Assembly (NCBI GenBank): GCA_013141505.1
Contig: JABFQX010000014.1
Span: forward strand, 1 to 47,664
Source: Methyloglobulus sp.
GTDB taxonomy: Bacteria > Pseudomonadota > Gammaproteobacteria > Methylococcales > Methylomonadaceae
Reading direction: 5' to 3'
DNA length: 47,664 nt
Shown here: positions 1 to 7,722 of the stretch, one piece after another
Layout of the letters: every line of letters starts with the position of its first letter
How positions within the stretch are numbered: position 1 is the first letter of the stretch
Notes under the pieces: model-generated
Told to the model about the DNA's origin: nothing
The model's input: the letters and a program-made list of their open reading frames with translations, nothing else
The model's database searches: none
Translations under genes and position numbers: made by a program

Positions 1-357
1 TTACCATCCAACGAAACTGCGGCAATAAAGGATGCCTTATTTTCACAACCCCGGCCTGCCGCCGCCTTTATGCCCTGTGGGTACAAATAGGCATCGTCAA
101 CGTGGACGTGTCCGCCCAGGGGGGGGGGCACCGGTCTTCGCGTCCGGCCATGGCCACCATGGGTTTGTGGTGCATGGGTCAAGCCGTCGGGTAATTGATG
201 CCCAGGTGTCGTTTCAACGCCAGGGCTGGTAGCCCGCGGCCTTGGCCTGACCGGCCAAGTATGTCGCCAAAAACCACGTGGTGAGCGGCAGCTTGGTTTT
301 TTGAAAGGGCGTACCGGCGAGCAGCGGGGCTTGATGCCGACACGCCTTACATTGATA
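1..357 (-). pseudogene. IS1595-family (ISXO2-like) transposase remnant, continues off the left edge
   Basis: The minus strand encodes the zinc-ribbon end and early catalytic part of an IS1595-type transposase: YQCKACRHQ, then a segment beginning AGTPFQKTKLPLTTWF, then ALKRHLGINYPTA. A TGA stop follows PTA where the family normally has a tryptophan. After a frame change the DDE start is readable as VDDAYLYPQGIKAAAGRG followed by ENKASFIAAVSLDG. A run of ten G (119-128) sits near the frame change. The N-terminal half of the zinc ribbon is missing where the fragment meets the IS1-like remnant. The gene is dead (stop plus frameshift plus truncation). The family call rests on motif recognition only. 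Confidence 0.75.
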
Positions 358-364
358 GGCATTG

Positions 365-751
365 TTAAATAAATATAGCTTTTCCGTTATTCCAATAGGC
401 CATGAACAGCTTGACCGAGCATTCAAGCATGTCTTGGCTTTTACTGTAACATTTGGTTTTCCGTTTCAACCTTGCCAAGCCGTGCCGCAACAGGCTGTTG
501 TAGACTTCGACGGTGTAAGTCTCTGCCCTTTGTGCCCTGATGGTATTGGATTGCGTATGCAACGAGGTGGATACGAAATGTTCGTAAGGTTGCCAGTACC
601 CAGAGGGCATAAATAATCCGTCATCACAGCTTCGATTCCAGGTCGCTCAATGGGCTACCCAGAGCCTCCTCCCCGTTTCCACGTCGCGGGAACCCACAGC
701 GCAACCGAGGAACGGTTTCCCGTGTCGATCAATAGCCGTCCACTTGTAACC
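365..751 (-). pseudogene. IS1-family transposase (InsB-like) remnant
   Basis: Read on the minus strand from about 751, the frame gives YKWTAIDRHGKPFLGCAVG, VETGRRLW, an in-frame TGA, then a stretch ending YTVEVYNSLLRHGLARLKRK and TKCYSKSQDMLECSVKLFMA. The YNSLLRH-LARL-RKTKCYSKS block is the hallmark C-terminus of IS1-family transposases (catalytic Glu region). The frame has at least two stops (one upstream of WTAIDR, one after RRLWVAH), so it is inactive. It abuts the IS1595 remnant at about 360, consistent with one IS having landed in the other before both decayed. No convincing terminal repeats remain. Confidence 0.75.
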
Positions 752-818
752 TAAAGGTCATAAATGTCCTGTGGGGTAGGGGGCAGCGGTAATTTTTTAA
801 CAATACCTAAAATTCTTG

Positions 819-1247
819 TCATTCCAGCCATTCAATGATGTGGTCCTCGAAATCGTCGGCTTCGGATTCCGGAATTGCAAAACTTCTGATTGAAACGCCA
901 GCATCCGCCACGCTGTTATCGTCACCGGAAATGAGGGGATGCCATTGCGGAAGCTCTTGGCCTTCGGCAACCAGACGATAAGTGCAAGTGGCAGGCAACC
1001 AAGTGAATTCGGACACTTCATGCTGCCTCAAATCAAGGCATTCCGGCACTAAGCGGGTACGCGCTGAATAGTTTGAGCACCGGCAAGTCTTCAGGTTAAG
1101 CAGGCGACAGGCAACATTGGTGTAATAAACCTCGTCAGTATCTTCGTCCTCAAGTTTATGCAGGCAACATTTGCCGCAACCGTCGCACAATGATTCCCAC
1201 TCTGCATGGGTCATTTCAGCCAGGGTTTTTGTTTTCCAGAAACTCAT
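819..1247 (-). CDS. ycgN: YcgN/UPF0260 family cysteine-cluster protein
   Basis: A 142-residue protein of the YcgN family (UPF0260, related to the zinc/iron-chelating CxxCxxCC proteins). The N-terminal half carries the cluster CDGCGKCC, then C residues in VACRLLNLKTCRC and PECLDL, the expected spacing for a metal-binding cluster. The C-terminal half is acidic. E. coli YcgN is about 150 residues, so it looks complete. It lies 15 nt downstream of rlmJ on the same strand and is probably co-transcribed. No strong ribosome-binding site is visible. The molecular role of the family is not established. It is the last intact gene before the dead IS remnants. Confidence 0.85.
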   Translation of the reverse strand: MSFWKTKTLAEMTHAEWESLCDGCGKCCLHKLEDEDTDEVYYTNVACRLLNLKTCRCSNYSARTRLVPECLDLRQHEVSEFTWLPATCTYRLVAEGQELPQWHPLISGDDNSVADAGVSIRSFAIPESEADDFEDHIIEWLE

Positions 1248-1262
1248 CGTGTTATTAAAGTG

Positions 1263-2102
1263 TTACTCATCGACCAGTTGCTCTGCACGGTAATGGCCTT
1301 GCTGCTGTCCTAGTGTGTCGGTTAACCAAGGCAACACTTTTTGCATGTCGGCGAGCAATGTCCACGGTGGATTGATGGCGATCATGCCACAGGCGGTCAT
1401 CCCGAAGTCATCGTTATCAGGCTGAATGCCAAGTTCAAATAACTGGATATTGCGTATGCCGCTGGCGCGCAGGGCACGTTCCATATATTGATTACGCTTT
1501 CTGGCAACGACAGGATACCAAAGTAAATAGCAACCCGTGGCAAAGCGTTTATGCATTTCCTTCAACGTATCAACCACATCGTGATAGTCGGTTTTCATCT
1601 CATAAGAAGGGTCGATCAATATCAGCCCCCTATTTTCTTTTGGCGGCAGCAAGCCAAAACTGTCTTTTAAGCCATCGGCGCGAAAAGTTTTACTGCGTTT
1701 GTCCCTTTTAACCGCATCTTCTAAACGCCGTGCTTCCGCAGTATGCAGTTCGTAAAGAAAAAGACGGTCTTTGGTCGTTAATAATTGCGCGGCAATTAAC
1801 GGTGACCCGGGATAGTGGCTTAATTGGGACGTATGGTTAAACTGCTTTACCAACTGGACATAATCGTCCACACTTTTGGGTAAATCATCACGTTCCCATA
1901 ATGCCCCAATACCGCCAATAAATTCCTGATTTTTCTGCGCTTCGCTGCCGTCCAAGCGATAGTCGCCTTGTCCGGCATGGGTGTCAATGTAGCAAATTGG
2001 TTTGTCTTTTTGCTTGAGATAAGCCAATACCTGAACCAATACCACATGTTTGAGGACATCGGCATAATTTCCGGCATGGTAGGCGTGCTGGTAACTTAAC
2101 AT
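1263..2102 (-). CDS. rlmJ: 23S rRNA (adenine(2030)-N(6))-methyltransferase RlmJ
   Basis: RlmJ methylates A2030 of 23S rRNA using SAM. The start chosen, MLSYQHAYHAGN, matches the invariant family N-terminus (E. coli MLSYRHSFHAGN) and gives 279 residues against 280 in E. coli. A longer reading with 12 extra residues exists but is not family-like. Visible motifs: the SAM-loop region YIDTHAGQGDYRL, the catalytic motif IV as LIDPSYEMK (Ser in place of the second Pro of DPPY), and conserved YYLLWYPVV-like and MIAINPPW segments near the C-terminus. It starts 16 nt after the stop of the upstream RMD1-like gene, suggesting one operon with ycgN. No good Shine-Dalgarno is visible, so translation may be coupled to the upstream gene. 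Confidence 0.92.
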   Translation of the reverse strand: MLSYQHAYHAGNYADVLKHVVLVQVLAYLKQKDKPICYIDTHAGQGDYRLDGSEAQKNQEFIGGIGALWERDDLPKSVDDYVQLVKQFNHTSQLSHYPGSPLIAAQLLTTKDRLFLYELHTAEARRLEDAVKRDKRSKTFRADGLKDSFGLLPPKENRGLILIDPSYEMKTDYHDVVDTLKEMHKRFATGCYLLWYPVVARKRNQYMERALRASGIRNIQLFELGIQPDNDDFGMTACGMIAINPPWTLLADMQKVLPWLTDTLGQQQGHYRAEQLVDE

Positions 2103-2118
2103 GAGTTTTGATGAATGA

Positions 2119-2913
2119 TTAAAACAGCTTATCGACAATGGTCATGCCGATTTCAAAGGTAATCAGGCCGATGATAATCCATTCCAGCGTCAACGAATGT
2201 CGGTGCTTTTGCTCATCGGCGAGCATTTCAAACAGTTCGTGGATGGTTTCCAGTTTCTTGGCGAGCACGTCGGTGCGTGGGGCAACTTCAAGGTATTTTG
2301 CGGCGATGGTGTAATAGGTTTCGTATTCAGGGTATTCCCAAAAGAAATCCGGCTTATCCAGCAAATCGTAATTCAAAATAATGTCGCTTTTGGTCAAGAA
2401 CAATTGCCCGCGGATTTTGGCTATCTCATGGCGACCTAATTTAATGGTGCCATTTTGGGCAAGCGATTTAGGGATATAACTGGTATTGTTGATGGTGGTG
2501 ATGGCATTAGTTTCAAAAGATGCCAGTTTAATAGATTGTGCCATGCCCTGCGACAAGGAAAACAGCACAATAGGATCGGAAGAATCAATCTCGATATGAT
2601 CCTCAACAATCTTTGTTTGTGGGCAATCGAGGGCGAAGGTGAAGTTATCTTCTTCGACGGTAGTCAGCGGGTTGTCGGTATGGTCAAACAACAGGTGATG
2701 AATTTTCTGTTGCTGTTCCGGGGTGATATTCCAATGCACCACCGCGCCGTAGGCAAAAACTACCGACCAAGCCTCACTTTCCTCGATGAATAAAGCGCCC
2801 TTGATGATTCGGATCAGGCTGGTTTCCGACAGGATTTTCGCCAGCGTGCTTATATCAAAGCTCTGCGCTAAACAATAGGCTACACAGCGTTTGCTTGTTT
2901 GGGTTTCGGACAT
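2119..2913 (-). CDS. RMD1/YagE (DUF155) family membrane protein
   Basis: A 264-residue protein resembling the DUF155/RMD1 family, whose yeast member Rmd1 is needed for meiotic division and whose mitochondrial relatives act in translation; the bacterial role is unknown. The central region (FAYGAVVHWNITPEQQQ) is the family core: an F-x-F/Y-G-x-V-V-W/H-type strand. The C-terminus ends with a single hydrophobic segment, about residues 244-260 (WIIIGLITFEIGMTIV), the usual membrane anchor. A stretch at about 205-240 rich in Leu, Glu and Lys looks helical and possibly coiled coil. First gene of a likely RMD1-rlmJ-ycgN operon. Confidence 0.8.
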   Translation of the reverse strand: MSETQTSKRCVAYCLAQSFDISTLAKILSETSLIRIIKGALFIEESEAWSVVFAYGAVVHWNITPEQQQKIHHLLFDHTDNPLTTVEEDNFTFALDCPQTKIVEDHIEIDSSDPIVLFSLSQGMAQSIKLASFETNAITTINNTSYIPKSLAQNGTIKLGRHEIAKIRGQLFLTKSDIILNYDLLDKPDFFWEYPEYETYYTIAAKYLEVAPRTDVLAKKLETIHELFEMLADEQKHRHSLTLEWIIIGLITFEIGMTIVDKLF

Positions 2914-2943
2914 GGTGGGTGTTTGCTGGGTTCAGGCTGCAAG

Positions 2944-3354
2944 TTAATTCTCGGATATTTTCAGCAACCAACCGTCTTCTTCCCGACATGAAGACACTTT
3001 GGAATCAATTTTCACATCGATACGCGCCGCTGTACTGTGTAACGAAGTGGGGATTTTGCCTTTGATAATATAGTAAGGATCTTTAAATTCACTTACTATT
3101 TCAACGGGTTGTCTTTTAACTTCTACGGATATCTGTTCGGGATCATCAATATTGGAAACCACAAAAGAAAATTCTGCGCCTGGAGCAACGGTGGATAAAT
3201 GCGCCGGCAGCATCTTGCTCACTTGAGGGCGAACGCATTCTGCACCACCCATTGCTGGGCTACTGCCACCTCGATGGGCACTGTGGTTCATCCCGGCTTG
3301 GGCATTAAGCGTAGTCACTGCAAATAAGGCAGTCGCTGCGGTCATTCTATTCAT
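2944..3354 (-). CDS. small secreted protein with His/Met-rich N-terminus
   Basis: Unrecognised exported protein, 136 residues from the chosen start. That ATG is preceded by GGAG with 7-nt spacing (AAGGAGTAACCCG), which beats the upstream in-frame start at 3390. A signal peptide of about 20 residues ends at NAQA; the predicted mature form starts GMNHSAHRGGSSPAMGG, a His/Met-rich tail that could bind metal. The rest is beta-rich (FSFVVSNIDDPEQISVEVK) and ends SSCREEDGWLLKISEN; the two cysteines (in GAECVRP and SSCREED) could form a disulfide. The size and beta pattern suggest a small immunoglobulin-like periplasmic domain; no function is claimed. Confidence 0.7.
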   Translation of the reverse strand: MNRMTAATALFAVTTLNAQAGMNHSAHRGGSSPAMGGAECVRPQVSKMLPAHLSTVAPGAEFSFVVSNIDDPEQISVEVKRQPVEIVSEFKDPYYIIKGKIPTSLHSTAARIDVKIDSKVSSCREEDGWLLKISEN

Positions 3355-3433
3355 CGGGTTACTCCTTCGGTTACAGTTATCGAAATACACTATTCACTGA
3401 ATTATACCTGTTAATCGAGTGCGCTCAGTACTT

Positions 3434-3583
3434 ATGATTTTAGTCGCGATAAATAAACCACGTACCTTGCTGCCGTTGTACGGGGCAGATAATTTAGGTG
3501 TGTTGAACGCCTATCTGCTTGAGAAAAGGTATAGGCAAGGGGTTATATATGCTGAGAACAGTGTCGTTAAGTTAAGTTATTAG
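3434..3583 (+). pseudogene. possible decayed N-terminal fragment of an RsuA/RluE-type pseudouridine synthase
   Basis: A 49-codon ORF starts MILVAINKPRTLL and contains YGADNLGVLNAYL then YRQGVIYAE. The I-x-NKP opening and the spacing to a G-V/I-Y segment recall the catalytic-domain start of RluE/RsuA-like synthases, but the catalytic G-R-L-D motif is not present and no continuation is found in other frames. There is no ribosome-binding site. It may be chance. Confidence 0.15.
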
Positions 3584-3604
3584 ATAATGGTAACGGTGGA
3601 ATGC

Positions 3605-3647
3605 AAAGCTCGCTTTGCTCGTGGCGGACAAAAGCAAAGCGAGCTTT
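3605..3647. repeat. perfect 15-bp inverted repeat (hairpin)
   Basis: AAAGCTCGCTTTGCT at 3605-3619 pairs without mismatch with AGCAAAGCGAGCTTT at 3633-3647 across a 13-nt loop. No T-tract follows on either strand. Each arm also contains an internal half-palindrome (AGCTCGCT). It may be a remnant of a small palindromic element. Confidence 0.7.
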
Positions 3648-3803
3648 ATACTCCAGTGCTGGCTTAACTGGCGTAGGAGTGAACTACCGTAAAACACAGG
3701 CATAAATAAGGATATTTATGCCGCAAACGGTAATACCTATCAGCAAATGCTAAAGTGACAATTGCTGTAGGGTAAGTAGAGATCGAGCAGTCAGGTAATA
3801 TTG

Positions 3804-3847
3804 AAGGTTGAGTTACCAGTTGTTTGGCCGCTCAACCTTTTTCTTTT
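3804..3847 (+). terminator. terminator-like hairpin, plus direction
   Basis: AAGGTTGAG (3804-3812) pairs with CTCAACCTT (3831-3839), followed by TTTTCTTTT. The shape is that of an intrinsic terminator for a plus-strand transcript, but no plus-strand gene is recognised upstream. The 18-nt loop is long. Either it ends an unrecognised small RNA or it is chance. Confidence 0.4.
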
Positions 3848-3948
3848 GTGTGAGGCTTTTCTGGAGGTAATCGACGTTATAAACTAAACGCGCGTCTTAT
3901 ATCTTGACCGGCATTGCGGATATTCAAGCTGTAATTAGGTGGCCGCGG

Positions 3949-5238
3949 TCACAGTACATTGGCATAATCCTGTTCTAGTTGACGGAAATTCATCGAACTC
4001 ATAAACCGGCTGAAACTCATCCAGGCCGACAAGCCCATCAAGTCAGTAAATTGCGGCGGCAAAAAACGCGGCGCGATGACTGTGCCGTCGTCAACCAAAT
4101 CGACTAATACCTTCATATCTTCAATCGTGGTCTTGCCGCAGAACAATAACGGAATGCGATCCGGCTTGCCTTTGCTGACTGCCAGACGCATAAAGTTATA
4201 GGTCAATACGAAACCTTTGATATAGGTCAGGTCTTTGGTGAACGGTAAGCCATCCGGTGTGCTGCCCCGAAAAACACGGCTGCTGATGGTGTAGCTTTCT
4301 TCTTTATCTAAGCCCTTAGCAAGAAAAAAATTAAATATCTCAATAAAATTAGCGCCTTCTTCCGCCAGCGTGATCGCGCGAACCCTGTTGATTAAGCGCA
4401 TGAGCCGGTTTGGTGTGGAACTGAAGGTTAATATTTCCATTAACACTGCCAAGCCTTCCTGAGTAACGGTTGCTGACGGCGGCCCTTTGCCGAGGAATGT
4501 GCAATAAGGCTGCGCCAAACCATTCAACGTCGTGCCTAGGTGTACCCAGATTTCATGGACTTCAAGCACCCGCAAATCGCGCATGTTGAACAATGCATCC
4601 GCACGTAGCTTGATGTAATCGGTTCCGGCGGCGGCATCGGCGACAATACCGTCACTGATCATGGCTCTGAGGCCATTGCCTGGCAATACCGCTTCTATTT
4701 TTTCATTAAGAATGCTGACTGCTTCTTTTGCAGTAATGGTTTTGGGTTCTTCGGTAAGAAAATCAAGTTTCAGTAATTGCGCCAAGGTCTCTTCCATCAT
4801 ACTGCCCAACCCGGCAATCGTCGGGTCGCCGACATGGAAGACATCTTGTGATGAGCCATACAGTTCTTGGGAGATGTTGGCAAAGGTGGTTCCCCCCCTA
4901 GCTTCAAGCATTGTCACTACATCTTGGTATTCCCGGCAAATCCGACGCATGATGACGCTGAGCGGATTAAGTTGGCCGAGTTTGCGGACTAAATCGCGTT
5001 CGATTTGATAAAATTCTTGTTTTTTATCCTCAGGATTAAACCCTAAAGCCCTATTTTGATAATATTCTGGGGTAATTTCTGGTAGTTTTTTGCAGTTTCC
5101 GGCAAAAAAAGCCTGTTTGATATTGTCTTCCCATTTGATAGCATCAAGAATACGGATAGGTTGCTGAGCAGTCACAATCCGGTCAGAAAGTGCTTTGACT
5201 TCGGTCAGATAGGCTGAGCTGGGGGTGTTGTTATTCAT
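3949..5238 (-). CDS. DUF1704 family putative metallopeptidase (flavohemoglobin expression-modulating QEGLA motif protein)
   Basis: A 429-residue protein of the family named for its QEGLA motif (TIGR02421/DUF1704). The zinc-site signature is clear: HEIWVH at 228-233 (HExxxH), then GLAQPY, FLGKGPPSATVTQEGLAVL with Q260-A264, the Glu of QEGLA being the probable third ligand. Eukaryotic relatives are the MATCAP tyrosine carboxypeptidases of microtubules, so the bacterial protein is probably a peptidase with an unknown substrate. Family length is about 400-430, so it is full length. It is monocistronic, with no close neighbours on its strand. Substrate and the flavohaemoglobin link are not deducible from this window. 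Confidence 0.85.
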   Translation of the reverse strand: MNNNTPSSAYLTEVKALSDRIVTAQQPIRILDAIKWEDNIKQAFFAGNCKKLPEITPEYYQNRALGFNPEDKKQEFYQIERDLVRKLGQLNPLSVIMRRICREYQDVVTMLEARGGTTFANISQELYGSSQDVFHVGDPTIAGLGSMMEETLAQLLKLDFLTEEPKTITAKEAVSILNEKIEAVLPGNGLRAMISDGIVADAAAGTDYIKLRADALFNMRDLRVLEVHEIWVHLGTTLNGLAQPYCTFLGKGPPSATVTQEGLAVLMEILTFSSTPNRLMRLINRVRAITLAEEGANFIEIFNFFLAKGLDKEESYTISSRVFRGSTPDGLPFTKDLTYIKGFVLTYNFMRLAVSKGKPDRIPLLFCGKTTIEDMKVLVDLVDDGTVIAPRFLPPQFTDLMGLSAWMSFSRFMSSMNFRQLEQDYANVL

Positions 5239-5475
5239 TGATAATTAATAGTTAGCAGGGTTTGCGTTCAATCTTTATATCAGTATAGCAACAGGGTTTG
5301 TAGCCATTAGGAAATCAGTGCAAATCTATGTCAGTTGTGTGATTAAACAGTAACTCATGATTGTTCTGCAACTGATTAATTCAGCGATGGTCATGAGAGC
5401 ATGAAGATAATGCTGTTATCTAAGGTATTTCAAAAATGCCGTGGTTAAACTTTTAATTGAGTCTGCATAAAAGCA

Positions 5476-5503
5476 TTGCTATATTTAGATAACCCGCTAT
5501 AAT
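5476..5503 (+). promoter_or_regulatory. sigma70-type promoter for metY
   Basis: TTGCTA (5476-5481), 16 nt, then a perfect TATAAT (5498-5503), placing the start near 5510, just before the tRNA at 5517. An overlapping alternative pair, TTGAGT (5457-5462), 17 nt, TATATT (5480-5485), lies just upstream, so tandem promoters are possible. This is the expected place for the head promoter of the metY-nusA-infB operon. Confidence 0.65.
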
Positions 5504-5516
5504 TGGCGGTCTTAAT

Positions 5517-5593
<77 letters not shown>

Positions 5594-5602
5594 GTTTTAT
5601 AG

Positions 5603-5638
5603 GAAGCCCCATCATGGGGTTTTTTATTTTGGGGCTTC
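5603..5638 (+). terminator. hairpin after metY with T-run and alternative pairing
   Basis: CCCCA TCA TGGGG (5607-5619) followed by seven T (5620-5626 region) is a short intrinsic-terminator shape 14 nt after the tRNA. The same CCCC can instead pair in a larger stem, GAAGCCCC (5603-5610) with GGGGCTTC (5631-5638), which would bury the T-run in the loop. The two forms exclude each other, so partial read-through into rimP is plausible. No experimental basis is claimed. Confidence 0.5.
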
Positions 5639-5718
5639 GGATTGGGAGGCCACCAGTTGAGATGTTAATGGAAGAGCCGCTGGCTCTTTTTTTATGTGCA
5701 AAATTTAATGAGAACACA

Positions 5719-6204
5719 ATGAAACAGCCGCCTGTACATTTGGTGAATTTAATAGAACCGATTGTCGAGGGTTTAGGGTATGAATGCGTCGGTATAGAAT
5801 ATAACCCGCACCCAAGGCACGGATTACTGAGAGTTTATATCGACAGCGCCAATGGCATTTTGGTTGATGACTGTTCTAAAGTTAGCCATCAAATTAGTGG
5901 CGTACTCGATGTTGAAGATCCTATTCCGGGTAACTATCAGCTAGAAGTGTCTTCACCCGGTACGGAGCGGCCATTTTTTCACCTACACCAGTTTGAAAAA
6001 TTTATTGGCAGCACAGTACTGGTCAATTTGTACCAGGCTATCGCGGGTCGGAAAAAAATTACCGGTGTAATCGAAAAGGTTGTCGATAACATCATCACGC
6101 TACGTGAAGCGGATCAGATTTTTGAGGTTTCTTACGAGGCGATGAGCAAAGCCCGTATGGTGCCTGAATATTTAATAGATAAAGGAGGTCGCAATGGCAA
6201 ATAA
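5719..6204 (+). CDS. rimP: ribosome maturation factor RimP
   Basis: RimP helps assemble the 30S subunit. From the chosen ATG ([20 protein letters not shown]) it has 161 residues against about 150 in E. coli. A long upstream reading runs through the tRNA and is rejected. Family features visible: the N-terminal alpha/beta domain with GYECVGIEY and [10 protein letters not shown], the [20 protein letters not shown] block, and [14 protein letters not shown], the best-conserved RimP motif, then a C-terminal SH3-like domain ([17 protein letters not shown]). The 3' end overlaps nusA by 11 nt, and the nusA ribosome-binding site lies inside its last codons, indicating coupling. Confidence 0.95.
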   Translation: MKQPPVHLVNLIEPIVEGLGYECVGIEYNPHPRHGLLRVYIDSANGILVDDCSKVSHQISGVLDVEDPIPGNYQLEVSSPGTERPFFHLHQFEKFIGSTVLVNLYQAIAGRKKITGVIEKVVDNIITLREADQIFEVSYEAMSKARMVPEYLIDKGGRNGK

Positions 6205-7708
6205 AGAAATTTTATTGGTAGCAGAAGTATTTTCTAACGAAAAAGACATTGACAAGGAAATTGTCTTTGAAGCGATTGAGTCAGCGTTAGAAGCGGCTAC
6301 TATCAAACGCCATACCAACCTAATAAAAGTCCGCGTTATCGTGGACAGAAAAACTGGGGATTACAATACCTATCGGGAATGGGACGTTGTTGATGTCAAT
6401 CCAGAAGTTGATGGCGATGTTGAATTTCCTTCCTCACAAATATTGTTGGAAGTGGCACGTATGGATGATCCCAATATTCAAATTGGCGATGTCGTCCGCG
6501 AAGAAATCGAATCGGTTGATTTTGGCCGTATTGCCGCCCAAACCGCTAAGCAGGTCATTATCCACAAAGTACGGGAAGCGGAACGCAAAAAAATAGTTGA
6601 GGCTTACCAAAACCGGGTTGGCGAATTGATCACCGGTATTGTCAAACGTATCGAAAAAGGTAATGTGTATCTGGATCTGGGCGGTCATGTCGAAGCCCTA
6701 ATAGCCAAAGAAGATACCATCCCCAGGGAAGCGATCCGTAATGGTGACAGGATTCGTGGCTATCTTAAAGATGTACGCTCAGAACCCCGTGGTCCGCAAT
6801 TGTTCATTAGCCGCACCGCGCCGGAATTGCTCATCGCCTTATTTCGTCTGGAGGTGCCTGAAGTCAACGAAGGCCTTATTTCGATTATGGGTGCGGCACG
6901 CGATCCCGGTTCCAGGGCAAAGATAGCCGTGAAAAGTAATGATCCCCGATTGGATCCGGTAGGTGCTTGCGTTGGTATGCGTGGTTCAAGGGTGCAGTCA
7001 GTGACCAATGAAATCGCCGGTGAGCGGGTTGACATAATTCTATGGAACCCCAGTGAAGCCCAGTTTGTAATCAATGCCATGGCACCTGCGGAGATCCAGT
7101 CGATTGTTGTCGATGAAGATAAGCACAGTATGGATTTGGCGGTCAGCTCGGAAAATCTATCCCAAGCAATTGGTCGTGGTGGGCAGAACGTGCGTTTAGC
7201 CACGCAGCTGACGGGTTGGGAACTCAATGTACTTGATGCTACCAAAGCGGAAGAAAAAAGCGATGCTGAAGATGCAAAAATTAAACAGCTATTTGTTGAC
7301 CAACTCGATGTTGACGAAGATATTGCTATTATTCTGGTAGAGGAAGGTTTCAATACCGTTGAAGAAATTGCTTATGTACCTGTTAGCGAGATGCTCGCCA
7401 TCGAAGGCTTTGATGAGACGCTGGTCAATGAACTAAGAAGTCGTGCCAAAGATGCATTGCTGATTAGAGCGCTTACTGACGAAGAAAAAATTGAATCAGC
7501 GGAACCTTCTGAAGATTTACTCGAAATGGAAGGTATGGATAAAGAATTAGCCCATGAAATGGCCGGTCAAGGCATCATTACAATGGAAGATCTGGCAGAG
7601 CAATCGATTGATGATTTGCTTGGTTTTAAAGAAATGACCGAAGAACGCGCAGGGCAATTGATTATGAAAGCCCGCGAACCCTGGTTTGCTGAAGCGTCAG
7701 GCGAATAA
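6194..7708 (+). CDS. nusA: transcription termination/antitermination factor NusA
   Basis: NusA binds RNA polymerase and controls pausing, termination and rRNA antitermination. The 504 residues match the full proteobacterial type: N-terminal RNAP-binding domain (1-130), S1 domain (about 135-200, [18 protein letters not shown]), KH1 and KH2 (230-345, including [15 protein letters not shown] and [18 protein letters not shown]), and two C-terminal acidic AR repeats (about 365-495, with [15 protein letters not shown]). A strong Shine-Dalgarno, AAAGGAGG, precedes the start inside the rimP 3' end. It is the second protein gene of the operon, 14 nt from infB. Confidence 0.98.
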   Translation: MANKEILLVAEVFSNEKDIDKEIVFEAIESALEAATIKRHTNLIKVRVIVDRKTGDYNTYREWDVVDVNPEVDGDVEFPSSQILLEVARMDDPNIQIGDVVREEIESVDFGRIAAQTAKQVIIHKVREAERKKIVEAYQNRVGELITGIVKRIEKGNVYLDLGGHVEALIAKEDTIPREAIRNGDRIRGYLKDVRSEPRGPQLFISRTAPELLIALFRLEVPEVNEGLISIMGAARDPGSRAKIAVKSNDPRLDPVGACVGMRGSRVQSVTNEIAGERVDIILWNPSEAQFVINAMAPAEIQSIVVDEDKHSMDLAVSSENLSQAIGRGGQNVRLATQLTGWELNVLDATKAEEKSDAEDAKIKQLFVDQLDVDEDIAIILVEEGFNTVEEIAYVPVSEMLAIEGFDETLVNELRSRAKDALLIRALTDEEKIESAEPSEDLLEMEGMDKELAHEMAGQGIITMEDLAEQSIDDLLGFKEMTEERAGQLIMKAREPWFAEASGE

Positions 7709-7722
7709 ATAAGGAGCAGCAT

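Larger units (their letters stand above)
3391..3948. other. 558-bp intergenic region with two hairpins and a doubtful ORF remnant
   Basis: No convincing gene. It contains a perfect 15-bp inverted repeat (3605-3619/3633-3647), a terminator-shaped hairpin pointing plus (3804-3812/3831-3839 then T-rich), and a 49-codon plus-strand ORF. The region lies between the 3' end of the DUF1704 gene and the 5' end of the small secreted protein gene, both minus, so the plus-pointing terminator has no obvious gene to serve. Confidence 0.6.
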
